64,000 nucleotides of DNA from Vibrio ezurae NBRC 102218 (GCF_000467185.1 NZ_BATM01000021.1:62001-126000), one strand, 5' to 3'. Positions 44,095-54,508 are shown, counted from the first letter of the stretch. The notes: generated by a model not told the origin, from the sequence alone. Made by a program: numbers and translations.

Positions 44095-45825
44095 TTATGC
44101 CTGTACAAGTCTCTTCTGATCGCTTTTCTTTAAGAAAGCGTAACTGAAGCCAGTAACCAGTGTACCTGCCGCAATGGCGACTAAATACATGAGCACTGGG
44201 GTGATAGCGTTTGGAATTAACAATACAAATAGACCACCGTGTGGTGCGAGTAATTGTGCACCAAACAGCATAGATAGTGCGCCCGTTAACGCTCCCCCAA
44301 CCATACATGATGGGATAACACGCATTGGATCTTTAGCGGCAAATGGAATCGCACCTTCTGAGATAAAACATAGTCCGAGTACAAAAGAGGCTTTACCTGC
44401 TTCACGGGCACTGGATTCAAACTTATTTTTGGCTAAGAAAGTCGCAAGACCCATGCCTAGAGCAGGCACCATACCAGCGGCCATAATGGCGGCCATTGGC
44501 GCATATTGTTGTGATGCCAGTAGACCCACACCAAATGCGTATGCTGCTTTGTTTACTGGGCCACCCAAATCAAAACACATCATTGCGCCAAGTAAGATGC
44601 CGAGCATAACAGCGTTCCCTGCGCCCATGGTATTTAGGAAGTTCTCAAGACCACTCATCGTTGCTGCAACAGGGCTGCCGACTACGTAAATCATGACTAA
44701 ACCAGTAAACAGTGTCGCGATAAAAGGAATAATCAATATGGGTTTAAGTGCTTCCATCGACTGCGGCAAAGACAGTTTTTCGGCGATAAATTTTGCGCTG
44801 TAACCAGCAATGAAACCTGCTGCTATACCGCCAAGAAAGCCTGCCCCCAATGAGCTAGCTAACATGCCGCCGACTAGACCGGGAGCGAGTCCTGGACGAT
44901 CTGCGATAGAAAAAGCAATGTAACCCGCAAGTACAGGAATCATCAATGCGAACGCAGAAGCGCCGCCAATGGTCATTAGAGATGCGGCAAGTGTGCCTTC
45001 TTCTTTAAATGCTTCAATACCAAAGACAAAACTCAGTGCAATGATAAGTCCGCCAGCGACAACGACAGGTAACATGTGTGATACACCGGTCATTAAATGT
45101 TGATAGATGCCTTTGCTTGTCGCGTTCTCATCACTCGTGTTTACGCTGCCTGTTGCTTTATAGGGAGTGGCTTGCGCAAATGCATTCTCAATTTCTTGTT
45201 GAGTTTTCTTAAGGGCAGGGCCCGTTTTTGTTCGATACAGTAACTTGCCATCAAAACGATCAAGCGGTACATCAATATCTGCGGCAATAATAACTAAATC
45301 GGCGTCTTGGATTTCTTGGTCTGTCAGTTGGTTTTTTGCACCGACTGAGCCTCGTGTTTCAACTTTTATTTGGTGTCCTTGACGTACAGCTTCGGATTCC
45401 AACGCTTCAGCAGCCATAAAGGTGTGTGCAACGCCTGTTGGGCACGCGGTGATAGCCACAATCTTTTGGCTGGTGGAATTATTTTGCACACTTGCAGTGG
45501 TTACCTCTGAACTGGTCAGGGTAGATGCATTGTGAATGGCCTTGGTTAAAAACTCACTGGCATTGCTCACGGCATTACCAATACTTCCTTGATAAACTGG
45601 CTTGCCAACAAAGCGAGCCGTATCAATTGCGGTATCAGTGGCGATGATAATGGCATCGGCGCTGTCAATATCGTGTTGGGTGAGTGCATACCCTTCAACG
45701 ATTTTAGATTGGCATTCAATTTTTGCGCTGATCTGTAGGGATTGAGCGGCTTTTTCTAACAGTCCGGCAGCGATGATGCTGTTCGCAACGCCACTAGGAC
45801 AGGCGGTAATAATTGCAATATTCAT
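44095..45825 (-). CDS. fruA: Fructose-specific PTS enzyme IIB'BC
   Basis: A 576-residue inner-membrane permease that imports fructose as fructose 1-phosphate. Two IIB domains are present: the first with CPSGVANS (Cys9), usually non-catalytic, the second with CPTGVAHTFMAAE (Cys128), the phosphorylated cysteine. The IIC part from about residue 225 has ten or so helices and GGPVNKAAYAF. Length and order match E. coli FruA. It is last in the fruBKA operon, 10 bases after fruK. Confidence 0.96.
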   Translation of the reverse strand: MNIAIITACPSGVANSIIAAGLLEKAAQSLQISAKIECQSKIVEGYALTQHDIDSADAIIIATDTAIDTARFVGKPVYQGSIGNAVSNASEFLTKAIHNASTLTSSEVTTASVQNNSTSQKIVAITACPTGVAHTFMAAEALESEAVRQGHQIKVETRGSVGAKNQLTDQEIQDADLVIIAADIDVPLDRFDGKLLYRTKTGPALKKTQQEIENAFAQATPYKATGSVNTSDENATSKGIYQHLMTGVSHMLPVVVAGGLIIALSFVFGIEAFKEEGTLAASLMTIGGASAFALMIPVLAGYIAFSIADRPGLAPGLVGGMLASSLGAGFLGGIAAGFIAGYSAKFIAEKLSLPQSMEALKPILIIPFIATLFTGLVMIYVVGSPVAATMSGLENFLNTMGAGNAVMLGILLGAMMCFDLGGPVNKAAYAFGVGLLASQQYAPMAAIMAAGMVPALGMGLATFLAKNKFESSAREAGKASFVLGLCFISEGAIPFAAKDPMRVIPSCMVGGALTGALSMLFGAQLLAPHGGLFVLLIPNAITPVLMYLVAIAAGTLVTGFSYAFLKKSDQKRLVQA

Positions 45826-45835
45826 AGGGAAGACC

Positions 45836-46789
45836 TTATTTAGTTATAATGGTGTGTCGTACATCAACTTGATTGATGACGCTGTGCAATTGTTCGCTGC
45901 TGGGTATGCCGACTCCCACTTGCGTGACGGCAAGAGCGGATAAACCTGTAGCAAACTGCAACAAGGGTTCTTTTTCCATATTTTGCATGTGGCCCCAACA
46001 TAGGCCTGCAACTAATGTGTCACCAGCACCAACAGTGCTAACAATTTTTGCTTTCGGTGGTTGGGAAAATAACCATATTCCCTGTTCTAGCCACATTACG
46101 CCGTTTGCGCCCATCGAGACGACGATGTTATCAATGCCTTTATCGGCAAGCTCTAATGCGGCTTGCTGGCACTGCTCAGCCGTAGTTAATGAACGGCCAA
46201 CAAACTCAGCCAGTTCTTCATCGTTAGGTTTGATAAGCCAAGGCTTAGCGTCCAGTCCAGCACGCAGGGCATCGCGGCTACTATCAAACAGGACTTTTTT
46301 CCCAAGTTGATGCAGTCTCTTAATCCACGAAGCGCAAAGCTGTGGTGAAATCCCGTTCGGCAAGCTACCGGCTATTACGAAATAATCGTGGTCTTTGGCA
46401 AGTGCAAACAGTGTTTCTTCAAAGGCTCTGATGTCGGCTTCAGTGACCGTTACGCCAGGGAAGTTGATGTCACTGACTCTGCCATCTTGTTCAATCAGCT
46501 TTACATTGATACGTGTTGCGCCATCGACTCGAATAAAGGCATCTTTGGCCTTGATATCGTTGAATAATTGGCTAAACAACTCTGGGTTATTTTTACCTAA
46601 GAACCCCGTTACCGTTACCTCTGCGCCAAGTTCACTGAGCACTTTGGCAACGTTGACCCCTTTACCTGCGGCGTGTAACGAGCCTTGCTCAACAAGGTTT
46701 ACCGAGCCTAAATCTAGCTCTTTCACACTGCCTGTTAGATCTAAAGCAGGGTTTAAGGTAACGGTGACTACTTTATTAGTTGTTGTCAT
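45836..46789 (-). CDS. fruK: 1-phosphofructokinase
   Basis: A 317-residue PfkB-family kinase that phosphorylates fructose 1-phosphate to fructose 1,6-bisphosphate. N-terminal TVTLNPALDLTGSV, AAGKGVNVAKVLSELGA, and the catalytic GAGDTLVAG (Asp base) are present. ATG 46789 is preceded by AAGGAT; the start codon lies just past the fruB stop (4-base gap). An in-frame GTG at 46807 would overlap fruB and is less likely. Confidence 0.95.
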   Translation of the reverse strand: MTTTNKVVTVTLNPALDLTGSVKELDLGSVNLVEQGSLHAAGKGVNVAKVLSELGAEVTVTGFLGKNNPELFSQLFNDIKAKDAFIRVDGATRINVKLIEQDGRVSDINFPGVTVTEADIRAFEETLFALAKDHDYFVIAGSLPNGISPQLCASWIKRLHQLGKKVLFDSSRDALRAGLDAKPWLIKPNDEELAEFVGRSLTTAEQCQQAALELADKGIDNIVVSMGANGVMWLEQGIWLFSQPPKAKIVSTVGAGDTLVAGLCWGHMQNMEKEPLLQFATGLSALAVTQVGVGIPSSEQLHSVINQVDVRHTIITK

Positions 46790-46793
46790 ATTT

Positions 46794-47930
46794 TTATCCT
46801 TCACCAAGTCCTGACTCTATGGCAATTCCGATTGCGCTTAGCGCCGCTTCTGCGTCTATTCCATCAGCAGAAAACTGTAATCTATGACCATGTTTCACGC
46901 CCATTGCAATCACCTTCATCAGGCTTTTCGCGTTTACTGGTTTCGCTTCAGCGTCTAAATTGCATACTTTGATGTCAGATTGGAATTTCTTCGCTTCTGC
47001 AACTAACATCGCACCGGGTCTCGCGTGCAATCCATGAGCATTTTTGATAGTAAACTGAGCTTGGTACGCGGCAGAGGCGTTGATATCTTGGTCATGATTA
47101 TCGGTAGAAAACAGTGTCAGCAAAGCTTGGGGAGTCGATTGCAAAAGCTCGTTTTGTCTTTGTACTGCGACGGTATTGATTAAGGTAGTCAACATCGGTT
47201 GATGAGTCGCATTGGTGGCAGAGAACGCCACTAATCCTTTTACAGGTTGCCCTTGGTATTGGCAGTGATTCGCTGTGGTCACAAATGACATCGCAGTGCG
47301 CTGGCAGCCAATATCACTCGACAGTAACCACAACCCCTGACCTAGATTCGTCGGCGTTTTCGTCACCAGATCGGCGATGAATTCGTTGTCCACACAGCGT
47401 TGGTTTTTAAGCAGTCCCCCAGCCACGACGACCAGTTGCAACATATCATTGGCAGGAAAGTTAAGCTCAATCAAAGAGGTGCTAAAATCGGCATTAAATT
47501 GCACGTCACCGTTAAGTAAAGCGACGATGGTTTGTGCGGTTTTTGCATTTTGCAGGGCGCTCTCCACACCATCGGAAGAGAGCACTTTGGTTAGCTGTTT
47601 CAAAATGCCTAAATGTTCATCAGATTTGGCCGCAATACCAATGGCTAAATAAACGGTATTGCCGTCGCCCCACGATACGCCGTCAGGAAAATGGTGAATT
47701 GCAACCCCCGTGTTTTTTACCAGCGAACGTGTATCTACCGTGCCATGGGGGATTGCAATGCCATTGCCCAAAAAGGTCGAGTTTTGCGATTCACGATTTA
47801 GCATTCCTTGAACGTAGTCAGACTCAACAAGTTGTTTGTCCGCTAGACTTTTAGCAATGCTTTGAATCGCTGCTGCTTTATCCACCGCTTTTTGCTGCAA
47901 TGTGATGTCTTGTGTCGTAATTGTAAGCAT
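46794..47930 (-). CDS. fruB: Fructose PTS diphosphoryl transfer protein (IIA-FPr)
   Basis: A 378-residue soluble phosphocarrier. The N-terminal IIA domain has phosphorylated His62 in [13 protein letters not shown] middle domain follows, then an HPr-like FPr domain with His302 in [12 protein letters not shown]. It passes phosphate from enzyme I to FruA. AGGAAGAGG precedes the ATG. The operon is read from the divergent region with three Cra boxes. Confidence 0.95.
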   Translation of the reverse strand: MLTITTQDITLQQKAVDKAAAIQSIAKSLADKQLVESDYVQGMLNRESQNSTFLGNGIAIPHGTVDTRSLVKNTGVAIHHFPDGVSWGDGNTVYLAIGIAAKSDEHLGILKQLTKVLSSDGVESALQNAKTAQTIVALLNGDVQFNADFSTSLIELNFPANDMLQLVVVAGGLLKNQRCVDNEFIADLVTKTPTNLGQGLWLLSSDIGCQRTAMSFVTTANHCQYQGQPVKGLVAFSATNATHQPMLTTLINTVAVQRQNELLQSTPQALLTLFSTDNHDQDINASAAYQAQFTIKNAHGLHARPGAMLVAEAKKFQSDIKVCNLDAEAKPVNAKSLMKVIAMGVKHGHRLQFSADGIDAEAALSAIGIAIESGLGEG

Positions 47931-47983
47931 GTTTGCCTCTTCCTATTGGTTTCCTTTCACTTAATCGTTGCTTTAAGTGAGTT

Positions 47984-47999
47984 GCTTAATCGATTCAGC
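47984..47999. promoter_or_regulatory. Cra operator 1 (fruB side)
   Basis: GCTTAATCGATTCAGC contains TGAATCGATTAAGC on the minus strand, matching the Cra core TGAAWCGNTTHHW. It lies 54 bases upstream of the fruB start. Confidence 0.85.
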
Positions 48000-48192
48000 A
48001 AATTGAGAAATAAAATGCCCTTTACTGCTAGGGCGGCTGTTTTTGTCTTTTCTAAAGGCGTACTTTATTCATCATAGCGCACGAATAAATCATTATGTGC
48101 GCGGGTAACCACCTTGATAGTTTGTACTGTAAGTGATTAATCGGCAATTTTCTTAACAAGAAAATAGTGATCTAAGTCATCTATTTCTTTTT

Positions 48193-48208
48193 GCTTAATC
48201 GTTTCAGC
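48193..48208. promoter_or_regulatory. Cra operator 2 (cra side)
   Basis: GCTTAATCGTTTCAGC, read on the minus strand as GCTGAAACGATTAAGC, is an excellent Cra consensus site. A CRP-like half-site pair AGTGA-N6-TCATC stands just before it at 48166-48181. Confidence 0.88.
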
Positions 48209-48214
48209 TTTAAT

Positions 48215-48230
48215 AGTTAACCGATTCAGC
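48215..48230. promoter_or_regulatory. Cra operator 3 (cra side)
   Basis: AGTTAACCGATTCAGC, on the minus strand TGAATCGGTTAACT, third Cra-like site, seven bases after site 2 and 71 bases before the cra ATG. Confidence 0.8.
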
Positions 48231-48301
48231 ATATCATTCAAATAAAAGTAGCCATTCATCTAAATAATTATGATCTACTGCACAATTTACTAGGAATTGA
48301 G

Positions 48302-49291
48302 ATGACGTTAGAAGAAATTGCCAAGCTGGCTGGTGTATCAAAAACGACAGCAAGCTACGTGATAAACGGTAAAGCGAAAAAATATCGCATTAGTGAGAAG
48401 ACGCAGCGCAAAGTGATGGCCGTTGTGGACGAGCATCACTTTCAACCGGATCATGCGGCCTCTTCTTTACGTGCGGGTAATAGTCGCTCGTTTGGCTTAA
48501 TCATTCCGGATCTAGAGAACAGCAGTTACGCAAAGTTGGCAAAATTGCTGGAGCAAAACTCAAGAAAGGCAGGTTATCAGATTTTAATTGGGTGTTCTGA
48601 TGACAACCCAGTGACTGAGCGTGCATTAGCAGAGGCTTTGCTGAGTCGCCGAATAGACGCATTATTTGTGGCAACCTCAATGCCTCAAGCAAACGAGTTT
48701 TATCAGGCGTTATTAAACAAAGGGACTCCCGTCATTGCGATAGACCGTTTGTTAGATGATGAAGTGTTTAGCTGTGTGGTCAGTGAAGATTTTGAAGCGG
48801 CGCTGCAACTTACTCAATCCATTATGCATGAAGAGGTGACAAGCCTTGGCATCGTGGGTGCACTGCCAAATTTACCCGTTTCACGACACCGTCAATCAGG
48901 CGTAGAAGCAGCCCTTAGAGGCAGTTCGGTATCAATCAGTTTTGCCTACGGAGAGCACTTCTCTGCAAGCGAAGGAAGATTGTTAGCGCAGCAGTGGGTG
49001 GACAATGATTGCGTGCCTGATGCGATTATTTGTACCTCTTATACCTTATTAGAAGGGGTGTTGGATGTGGTATTACCGAACCCTGAATTGGTCAAGCGCC
49101 TGAAAATTGCCACCTTTGGTGACAATAGGTTATTGGACTTTATCCCGATCAAAGTTAACGCCATGGCGCAGCGCTTTGAAGAAATAGCGGATAGTGCATT
49201 AGCGTTAGCCTTAAATGCCAGCGCAAAACGTTATGAACCGGGCGTTGAGTTGATTGAACGTGCCTTAAAAGTACGCAACCAACCAACGTAA
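48302..49291 (+). CDS. cra: Catabolite repressor/activator, fructose repressor
   Basis: A 329-residue LacI-family regulator. The helix-turn-helix MTLEEIAKLAGVSKTTASYV and hinge HAASSLRAG are typical of Cra/FruR. The effector domain senses fructose 1-phosphate and releases the fru promoter. AGGAATTGAG stands before the ATG. It is divergent from fruBKA with three Cra boxes between them, implying autoregulation. Confidence 0.95.
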   Translation: MTLEEIAKLAGVSKTTASYVINGKAKKYRISEKTQRKVMAVVDEHHFQPDHAASSLRAGNSRSFGLIIPDLENSSYAKLAKLLEQNSRKAGYQILIGCSDDNPVTERALAEALLSRRIDALFVATSMPQANEFYQALLNKGTPVIAIDRLLDDEVFSCVVSEDFEAALQLTQSIMHEEVTSLGIVGALPNLPVSRHRQSGVEAALRGSSVSISFAYGEHFSASEGRLLAQQWVDNDCVPDAIICTSYTLLEGVLDVVLPNPELVKRLKIATFGDNRLLDFIPIKVNAMAQRFEEIADSALALALNASAKRYEPGVELIERALKVRNQPT

Positions 49292-49295
49292 CAGG

Positions 49296-50249
49296 TTATT
49301 CAATGGAAAAAGCCTTATTTTGTAAGGTATCGATAATGAGCTGTTTTAACCACTGATGAGCAGCACTATTTAAGGTGCGTTTGTGTTCGATAAGATACAC
49401 ACTAATTGCCATTTTAGACTCATTTTTCAGCTCATAAACAGGCGCTAGGCGTTGCTTAAAATTATCAACGCTGCGTAACGTATGCGTTGATATCAATAGC
49501 TTATCTGAGTCTTGCATGGCATCGACTAAGGTATTGAGCTGACCACTTTTAAAGACCACATCTCGCTGTAATCCCTTAGTTTCTAAATACGTATCGATAG
49601 GATTATGCTCGCCAAATACCGAACGAATGTCTAAGTTCAAATCAACAAATTGATACTTTAAGCAATCTTGCAACGTCACTTTCTCTTGCAAGGTTAGCGG
49701 ATGATCGAGCATGCCATAAAACACCGCGTGAGTATGCCCGATAAGTTCACTGGGAAATTCTTCAGTGTTGTTGGGTTTTTCAATGTGGATTGAAAAGTCG
49801 ACCGCTTGCTCTTTAAGTAATGCCGTAGGATCAAGAGATGCTGAGTATTCTACAAGACTGGCGTTTGGCGCGTGACGCATCAACTCTCTAATCAGTGGTA
49901 CTGATAATTGTCGGCTCATTAGTGGCGGTAGCGAAAGCCTGAATGTTTGGTTACAGCTTTGCGGAGAAAACTGGGTGCTATCAATAAGCGAGTTGATTGA
50001 GAGCAGTATTTCATTAAGCGGCTCTTGCAACGACAGCGCTTTTTCTGTGGGTTGCAGCCCGGCTGATTCACGATAAAAAAGTGGGTCGTCAAACAATTCT
50101 CGCAACCGCTTTAAGGTTCGGCTCATTGCCGGTTGAGAGAGAAACAGCATCTCTGCCGCTCTAGAAACATTTTTCTCTTTTAATAGCACACTTAAAGAGA
50201 CTAAAAGGTTTAAATCTAACCGTGATAGCTGCTGCTCTAACGTTTTCAT
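49296..50249 (-). CDS. LysR-family regulator
   Basis: A 317-residue LysR protein. The DNA-binding part reads LNLLVSLSVLLKEKNVSRAA and LFLSQPAMSRTLKRL, a clear winged helix-turn-helix, then a substrate domain. It ends 4 bases from the cra stop (convergent). ATG 50249 is chosen; an in-frame GTG lies nine bases upstream. No divergent partner is adjacent, so the target is not evident. Confidence 0.88.
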   Translation of the reverse strand: MKTLEQQLSRLDLNLLVSLSVLLKEKNVSRAAEMLFLSQPAMSRTLKRLRELFDDPLFYRESAGLQPTEKALSLQEPLNEILLSINSLIDSTQFSPQSCNQTFRLSLPPLMSRQLSVPLIRELMRHAPNASLVEYSASLDPTALLKEQAVDFSIHIEKPNNTEEFPSELIGHTHAVFYGMLDHPLTLQEKVTLQDCLKYQFVDLNLDIRSVFGEHNPIDTYLETKGLQRDVVFKSGQLNTLVDAMQDSDKLLISTHTLRSVDNFKQRLAPVYELKNESKMAISVYLIEHKRTLNSAAHQWLKQLIIDTLQNKAFSIE

Positions 50250-50329
50250 GATATCCACTTAAATTATATTAATATGTAATAGAGTGACATTATATGAATA
50301 TGACTATAGGTGCATTTCACGAGGTTTGT

Positions 50330-51241
50330 CTAGCCACTGACTTTGTTTTTTGCTTGTTGAATAGAGTTTTTGATCAGCTCAATAAACTGCTGATAACGAC
50401 TAGGAAGGGGACGATCTTTTTTCGAAATCAAATACAGATCATCTTCCACATTGCTCTGGGCTTGATGAACACAGAGTTCGGGATAAAAAGGTGAGGAGTG
50501 CACAGCGCTTAATGGCAAAACGGTAAAACCAATCCTTTGTGCAACGGGATATAAAATTTGGCTTAACTGGTTGATATAAGTCACGCGCTTTATGGTCGGT
50601 AACGAAAGTTCACTCAGCTCTGAGTTTCCACACTCTTGTAAATACTGCGCTAAATATTGTTCAGCATCAGGGTGCTCAACAAGCCCTAACGCTTGCAAGG
50701 CATTAGCATTGATGGGTGTTTTCGCATAGCTTTGTGGCAAAACCAGACATAAAACTTCAGTACCAATTTTAGTCACTTCAAATTCAGCTTGGTTTGGCAC
50801 TTGAGTCACAAGCCCGATCAAAGAATGCCCTTGCTGAACATATTCACAAATTCGTTTGTTGGGTGCGGATTCAATACTGATATTGAGTGCATCATATTGT
50901 GACTGTACGGTGATGAACTTAGGATAAAGCCACTGCGCCAGCGCACCTGAACAGGCCAGTTTAATACTACCGCTATACGGATCATCGGTTTTTAATGCAG
51001 TTAGAAGATGCTGCTGTTGTTCAATTAATTGGCAAGCATATTCATACACAATATGGCCTTGTTCGGTCAGCTCAAAGCTTTTTCCTTTTTTGATCAAAAG
51101 CGGCGCACCGCAAGCTTGCTCGAGTTTTTGAATATGCTGAGTCACCCCTGGTTGGGTCATAAACAGCGCCTCTGCCGTGCGGGTAAAATGATTCACTTCC
51201 ACCAAGGTTTTAAAGGTTTTTAGCCAGCTGTTGTTGAGCAT
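50330..51241 (-). CDS. LysR-family regulator
   Basis: A 303-residue LysR protein starting MLNNSWLKTFKTLVEVNHFT, with RTAEALFMTQPGVTQHIQKL as the recognition helix region. The second domain ends LPSRYQQFIELIKNSIQQ. ATG 51241 gives the family start; the frame continues open to 51409 without homology. It lies 80 bases from the other LysR gene in the same direction. Target unknown. Confidence 0.87.
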   Translation of the reverse strand: MLNNSWLKTFKTLVEVNHFTRTAEALFMTQPGVTQHIQKLEQACGAPLLIKKGKSFELTEQGHIVYEYACQLIEQQQHLLTALKTDDPYSGSIKLACSGALAQWLYPKFITVQSQYDALNISIESAPNKRICEYVQQGHSLIGLVTQVPNQAEFEVTKIGTEVLCLVLPQSYAKTPINANALQALGLVEHPDAEQYLAQYLQECGNSELSELSLPTIKRVTYINQLSQILYPVAQRIGFTVLPLSAVHSSPFYPELCVHQAQSNVEDDLYLISKKDRPLPSRYQQFIELIKNSIQQAKNKVSG

Positions 51242-51458
51242 GTTAATAACATTAAATAATGAATTTGTAGGTAAATCATAATTTAATGTTCGAATGATGC
51301 AAGGTGAAATTTGCTCAGTACATGCAGTGACAAAGTGGAGAGGGTTGACATCAGTATAGTGTTGTAGCGGGTACAGAATAGAAAAAGCCAGCAATACATG
51401 CTGGCTCATAACTTAGAAATTACAATATCAATCAGTAGCAATATTTAGCTATTAGTAA

Positions 51459-52448
51459 TTATGCTTCCGAAGAATAATTACCATATTTCTCAAGAAGTAA
51501 TATGTTCCAACGTAATTCTTTCGGGATACGTTTTGGATCTTTTAATTTCGACTTTTTAGTCATTAATGTTTGATATAAAGAATCAACGTAAGATTTTGCT
51601 TCAGTATTATTTATATCTATCAAAGACTTAATTGCCATTGCTCGGTCTTGCCACATGTTACTGTCTTTATGAATATTAATAAGCATAGCAACGCTGCTTT
51701 CATCCTGTAGAGTACCTAATGCTGAAATAGCCGCTAATCGAATATATTCATGTTTATTCTGAGTATATTTTTTCAGTGCAGGGATAGCGGTTTTGTTGTT
51801 AGAAAATCCTAACTCATAAACATCAAGATAGGTTGAGCCAATGGTTTGTGATTGATCGATATGCGCAACCAGTTCAGCGACTTTTTCATCCGGAAGTTTT
51901 CCGTGTAAGAAGTCTCTATTAATCTGCGCTGCAATGGTCTTGATTGATAGAGATAACGGTTCGCTATAGCAAGGCTCATTGAGTTCATTCATTGACCACA
52001 CGGGTACTTTGGCACGTTTAACGAACGACTTATAACTGTGATGCTGGTCGCCAGACACTACGTCAACCCTCGCAAAGGTAAGGGTTACCATAGGTGAAAA
52101 CCCTGATACTCGATTAGAGATAACTTGGTAGTCTTTGAAGGTAACAGTATTCTTTGTTGATGCATCATCAACAGTGAAACCTCGAGCAGTTAATTCAGAT
52201 TTGATACTTTCTTTAAACACATCAGCAGCATCTAATTCTTCTTTTCCGTCTTTAATTATGACTGGAATAGGCATCTCAGAAACTGAATATTCATGTTCTG
52301 GCTTAATGTCAGATTTGAACGTATAGTCAAAGTTATTGTCTGAGTTTATATATGCATTCGATGAATCGGCTGGTCTATTTACCTTTGTGACAATACTACA
52401 ACCTGACAAAGCAAATAAAACAATAATTGCAACACATAATCTTTTCAT
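51459..52448 (-). CDS. Lipoprotein with C-terminal HEAT repeats
   Basis: A 329-residue lipoprotein with lipobox LFALSGC (Cys17). The N-terminal half is mixed alpha/beta (VTFKDYQVISNRVSGFSP). From about residue 215 HEAT-like helices appear (KYTQNKHEYIRLAAISALG, NMWQDRAMAIKSLIDI). It resembles envelope scaffolds; no specific family recognised. GAGGTATGC stands before the ATG. Low GC compared with the flanking genes. Confidence 0.75.
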   Translation of the reverse strand: MKRLCVAIIVLFALSGCSIVTKVNRPADSSNAYINSDNNFDYTFKSDIKPEHEYSVSEMPIPVIIKDGKEELDAADVFKESIKSELTARGFTVDDASTKNTVTFKDYQVISNRVSGFSPMVTLTFARVDVVSGDQHHSYKSFVKRAKVPVWSMNELNEPCYSEPLSLSIKTIAAQINRDFLHGKLPDEKVAELVAHIDQSQTIGSTYLDVYELGFSNNKTAIPALKKYTQNKHEYIRLAAISALGTLQDESSVAMLINIHKDSNMWQDRAMAIKSLIDINNTEAKSYVDSLYQTLMTKKSKLKDPKRIPKELRWNILLLEKYGNYSSEA

Positions 52449-52922
52449 GCATACCTCACTGCTAGCATAAATTTATTTAAATTGAACGTCATAGCTATCA
52501 CAGTCATTAGACTGTTATTTCAATTACCGTGATTGTTATTAATGGTTCAACTTTAGGGTACGCGATTATATGGATTATTTTTAAACGATCTAGCACTGGA
52601 AACTTAAATTTTGTCATCTATTCATGCACTGGATGTGAGCGTGTGCTAATTGTGTGTCTAGGTGCGTATTTAATGGTTATAAGTACAAAATTTATATCAC
52701 GAATGGGAAATAGTTATGGCAACACGACTCGTAGAGTTCGTTGCGGAAATTAATGTCTAGCAATAGCTAGTTAAGTAATTTATGAACAAAGAGGGGAAGT
52801 GGAAGTATTACTGGGCATCTTTATTGGATCTCAATGCTTAAGGTTCCCAACATTTGCTCTGTTCGTCTCGGTTTGACCTCTGTTGTTTTATTAAATAGTC
52901 GAAAGTTTCCCAAGCAGCATAA

Positions 52923-53123
52923 TCAGCGCTCGCTTTCTTATCTCATGTGGACTTCGATGATAGCGATGTAAATATTGACGGTGAACCTAGTATCTATTCT
53001 TTAGGTTTGAGTTATCATGCTAACCCACAATTGATTCTCTCAGGCGAAGTTAGAAAAACCGAACAAGGAAGAGGGTGCTCTCACTGGTTTAACGGTTATT
53101 TATGCATTCTAACGACGGTTTAA
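52923..53123 (+). pseudogene. Possible 3' remnant of an outer-membrane barrel gene
   Basis: An open frame without a start reads FLSHVDFDDSDVNIDG, PSIYSLGLSYHANPQLILSG and EVRKTEQG, alternating hydrophobic residues like porin strands, up to a TAA at 53121. The rest of 52449-52922 holds no acceptable gene. The call rests on pattern only. Confidence 0.3.
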
Positions 53124-53139
53124 GTAAGGTGTAACAACA

Positions 53140-53997
53140 ATGCAAGGCGTTCTTTCAATACAATCCCATGTTTCTTTTGGTCACGCAGGCAATAGCAGCG
53201 CGGTTTTTCCAATGCAGAGAATGGGATTAGAAGTTTGGCCGATTCATACGGTTCAATTTTCTAATCACACTCAGTATCCCCAAGGTTGGAAGGGGAGTGT
53301 GTTTTCTGCTGATGACATTAGTGATGTTGTCCAAGGGTTGAGTAATATTGGAGCGTTAGAAAAATGCCAAGCGGTTGTTACTGGCTATCAGGGCAGTGCT
53401 GAGCAGTGCAATGCGGTAGCCGATGCTGTTAGCCAAACCAAGTTAGCAAATCCTGATGCCCTTTATATCTGCGATCCTGTGATGGGTTCACCAGAAAAAG
53501 GCTGTATTGTTGCATCAGGTGTGGCAGAACACTTGTTAACTCGTTTGATGCCAATGGCCGACGTAATCGTACCTAATCAGTTTGAATTGGGACAATTTGT
53601 GGGTATGGAGATCAACAGCCTGTCAGATGCGGTCAAAGCGTGTCAAAAAGCACTGACCATGGGACCAAAAATTGTATTGGTTAAACACATTTATTGTGTA
53701 TCTGACGACAAGTTTTCTATGATGTTGGCGTATGAAGGTCAATGCTATTTAGCACAGCGCCCTCAACTTGATTTTGAACGAGCATTGGTTGGAGCAGGTG
53801 ATTTGATTTCATCTGTTTTCACTGCCGGATTAGTCAAAGGCTGGCACCCAACAACTGCGTTCAAACATTGTAATGAAGCAGTTTATGGTGTGGTAAAACA
53901 GACCAAACAAGCCGACGAGTGGGAATTACAAATCATTGCCGCTCAAGATGAGTTTATTACCCCAACAGAATCGTTTGATTTGATTGAGTGTGATTAA
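53140..53997 (+). CDS. pdxY: Pyridoxal kinase PdxY
   Basis: A 285-residue ribokinase-fold enzyme that phosphorylates pyridoxal in the vitamin B6 salvage pathway. [43 protein letters not shown] and the catalytic GAGD (DLISSV follows) match PdxY. The E. coli enzyme has GVGD at the last position. GTAAGGTGTAAC precedes ATG 53140. It is a single gene with its own terminator. Confidence 0.93.
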   Translation: MQGVLSIQSHVSFGHAGNSSAVFPMQRMGLEVWPIHTVQFSNHTQYPQGWKGSVFSADDISDVVQGLSNIGALEKCQAVVTGYQGSAEQCNAVADAVSQTKLANPDALYICDPVMGSPEKGCIVASGVAEHLLTRLMPMADVIVPNQFELGQFVGMEINSLSDAVKACQKALTMGPKIVLVKHIYCVSDDKFSMMLAYEGQCYLAQRPQLDFERALVGAGDLISSVFTAGLVKGWHPTTAFKHCNEAVYGVVKQTKQADEWELQIIAAQDEFITPTESFDLIECD

Positions 53998-54085
53998 TCT
54001 ATATTTCGGCAATGCTTCTACAAGAGTGGGGTTTAACTCACTAATAACAGGCATAGTCGAATAGATCTTCAATAGTGTCAGTTTA

Positions 54086-54120
54086 AGAAGTTATCAATGT
54101 CAGTCGTTGATAGCTTCTTT
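54086..54120 (+). terminator. Terminator after pdxY
   Basis: A 13-bp stem AAGAAGTTATCAA/TTGATAGCTTCTT with one G-T pair and a 9-base loop, followed by TTTTTG-like sequence. Confidence 0.85.
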
Positions 54121-54159
54121 TTGTATCTAGACTCAACTATCCGCTATAGCGAGTCTGTG

Positions 54160-54170
54160 CCCCCCCCCCC
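54160..54170. repeat. Run of eleven cytosines
   Basis: C11 at 54160-54170 in otherwise AT-rich non-coding DNA, 100 bases before the acetyltransferase remnant. Such tracts vary in length by slippage, but no gene is placed to be switched by it. Confidence 0.9.
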
Positions 54171-54271
54171 AATCCTACTGCATTTGCTGTTCTGGCATTG
54201 CACTCCCCATTTACTTAGAAAATACCTACCCTCATCAACTTTTGCGATGCAAAGGGCATTCGAGAAATAAG

Positions 54272-54508
54272 ATGACAGAATTTGCCAAGATGCTTGCAGG
54301 TGAAGAGTTTGATGGCGGCGCCGAGGGTATTATTAAAATTCGTGAAAATGCATCGAGTTTATTGCAGGCCATTAATCAAAATACGGATGAAACTCAGCGT
54401 CACGAGCTGTTTCAACAGCTGCTGGGCAGTATTGCAGATAGACGGTATTTTTTGTGTTTGCATTCAGCTTATATTGCATCATTCACTAGGAGTCTCAACA
54501 GGTGTTAA
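54272..54508 (+). pseudogene. N-terminal remnant of a maltose/galactoside O-acetyltransferase
   Basis: MTEFAKMLAGEEFDGGAEGI and the helix HELFQQLLGSI match the N-terminal Mac domain of the LacA/Maa family. After residue about 55 the reading departs from the family (RRYFLCLHSAYIASFT) and stops; the left-handed beta-helix domain that carries the active site is missing. Possible C-terminal scraps continue to about 54590 in other frames. Confidence 0.75.

Noticed and set aside
44174..44689. 171-codon ORF antisense to fruA
   Set aside because: Mirror frame of a strongly conserved gene; codon pattern follows fruA.
51242..51409. N-terminal extension of the LysR gene
   Set aside because: The LysR helix-turn-helix starts right after ATG 51241; the extra 56 residues have no LysR similarity.
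52529..52753. 74-codon + strand ORF after the HEAT lipoprotein
   Set aside because: No recognisable domain, no ribosome site, and composition typical of random AT-rich sequence.
54160..54170. Poly-C tract as a phase-variation switch
   Set aside because: No intact gene or promoter is positioned to be toggled; the nearest downstream frame is a pseudogene.
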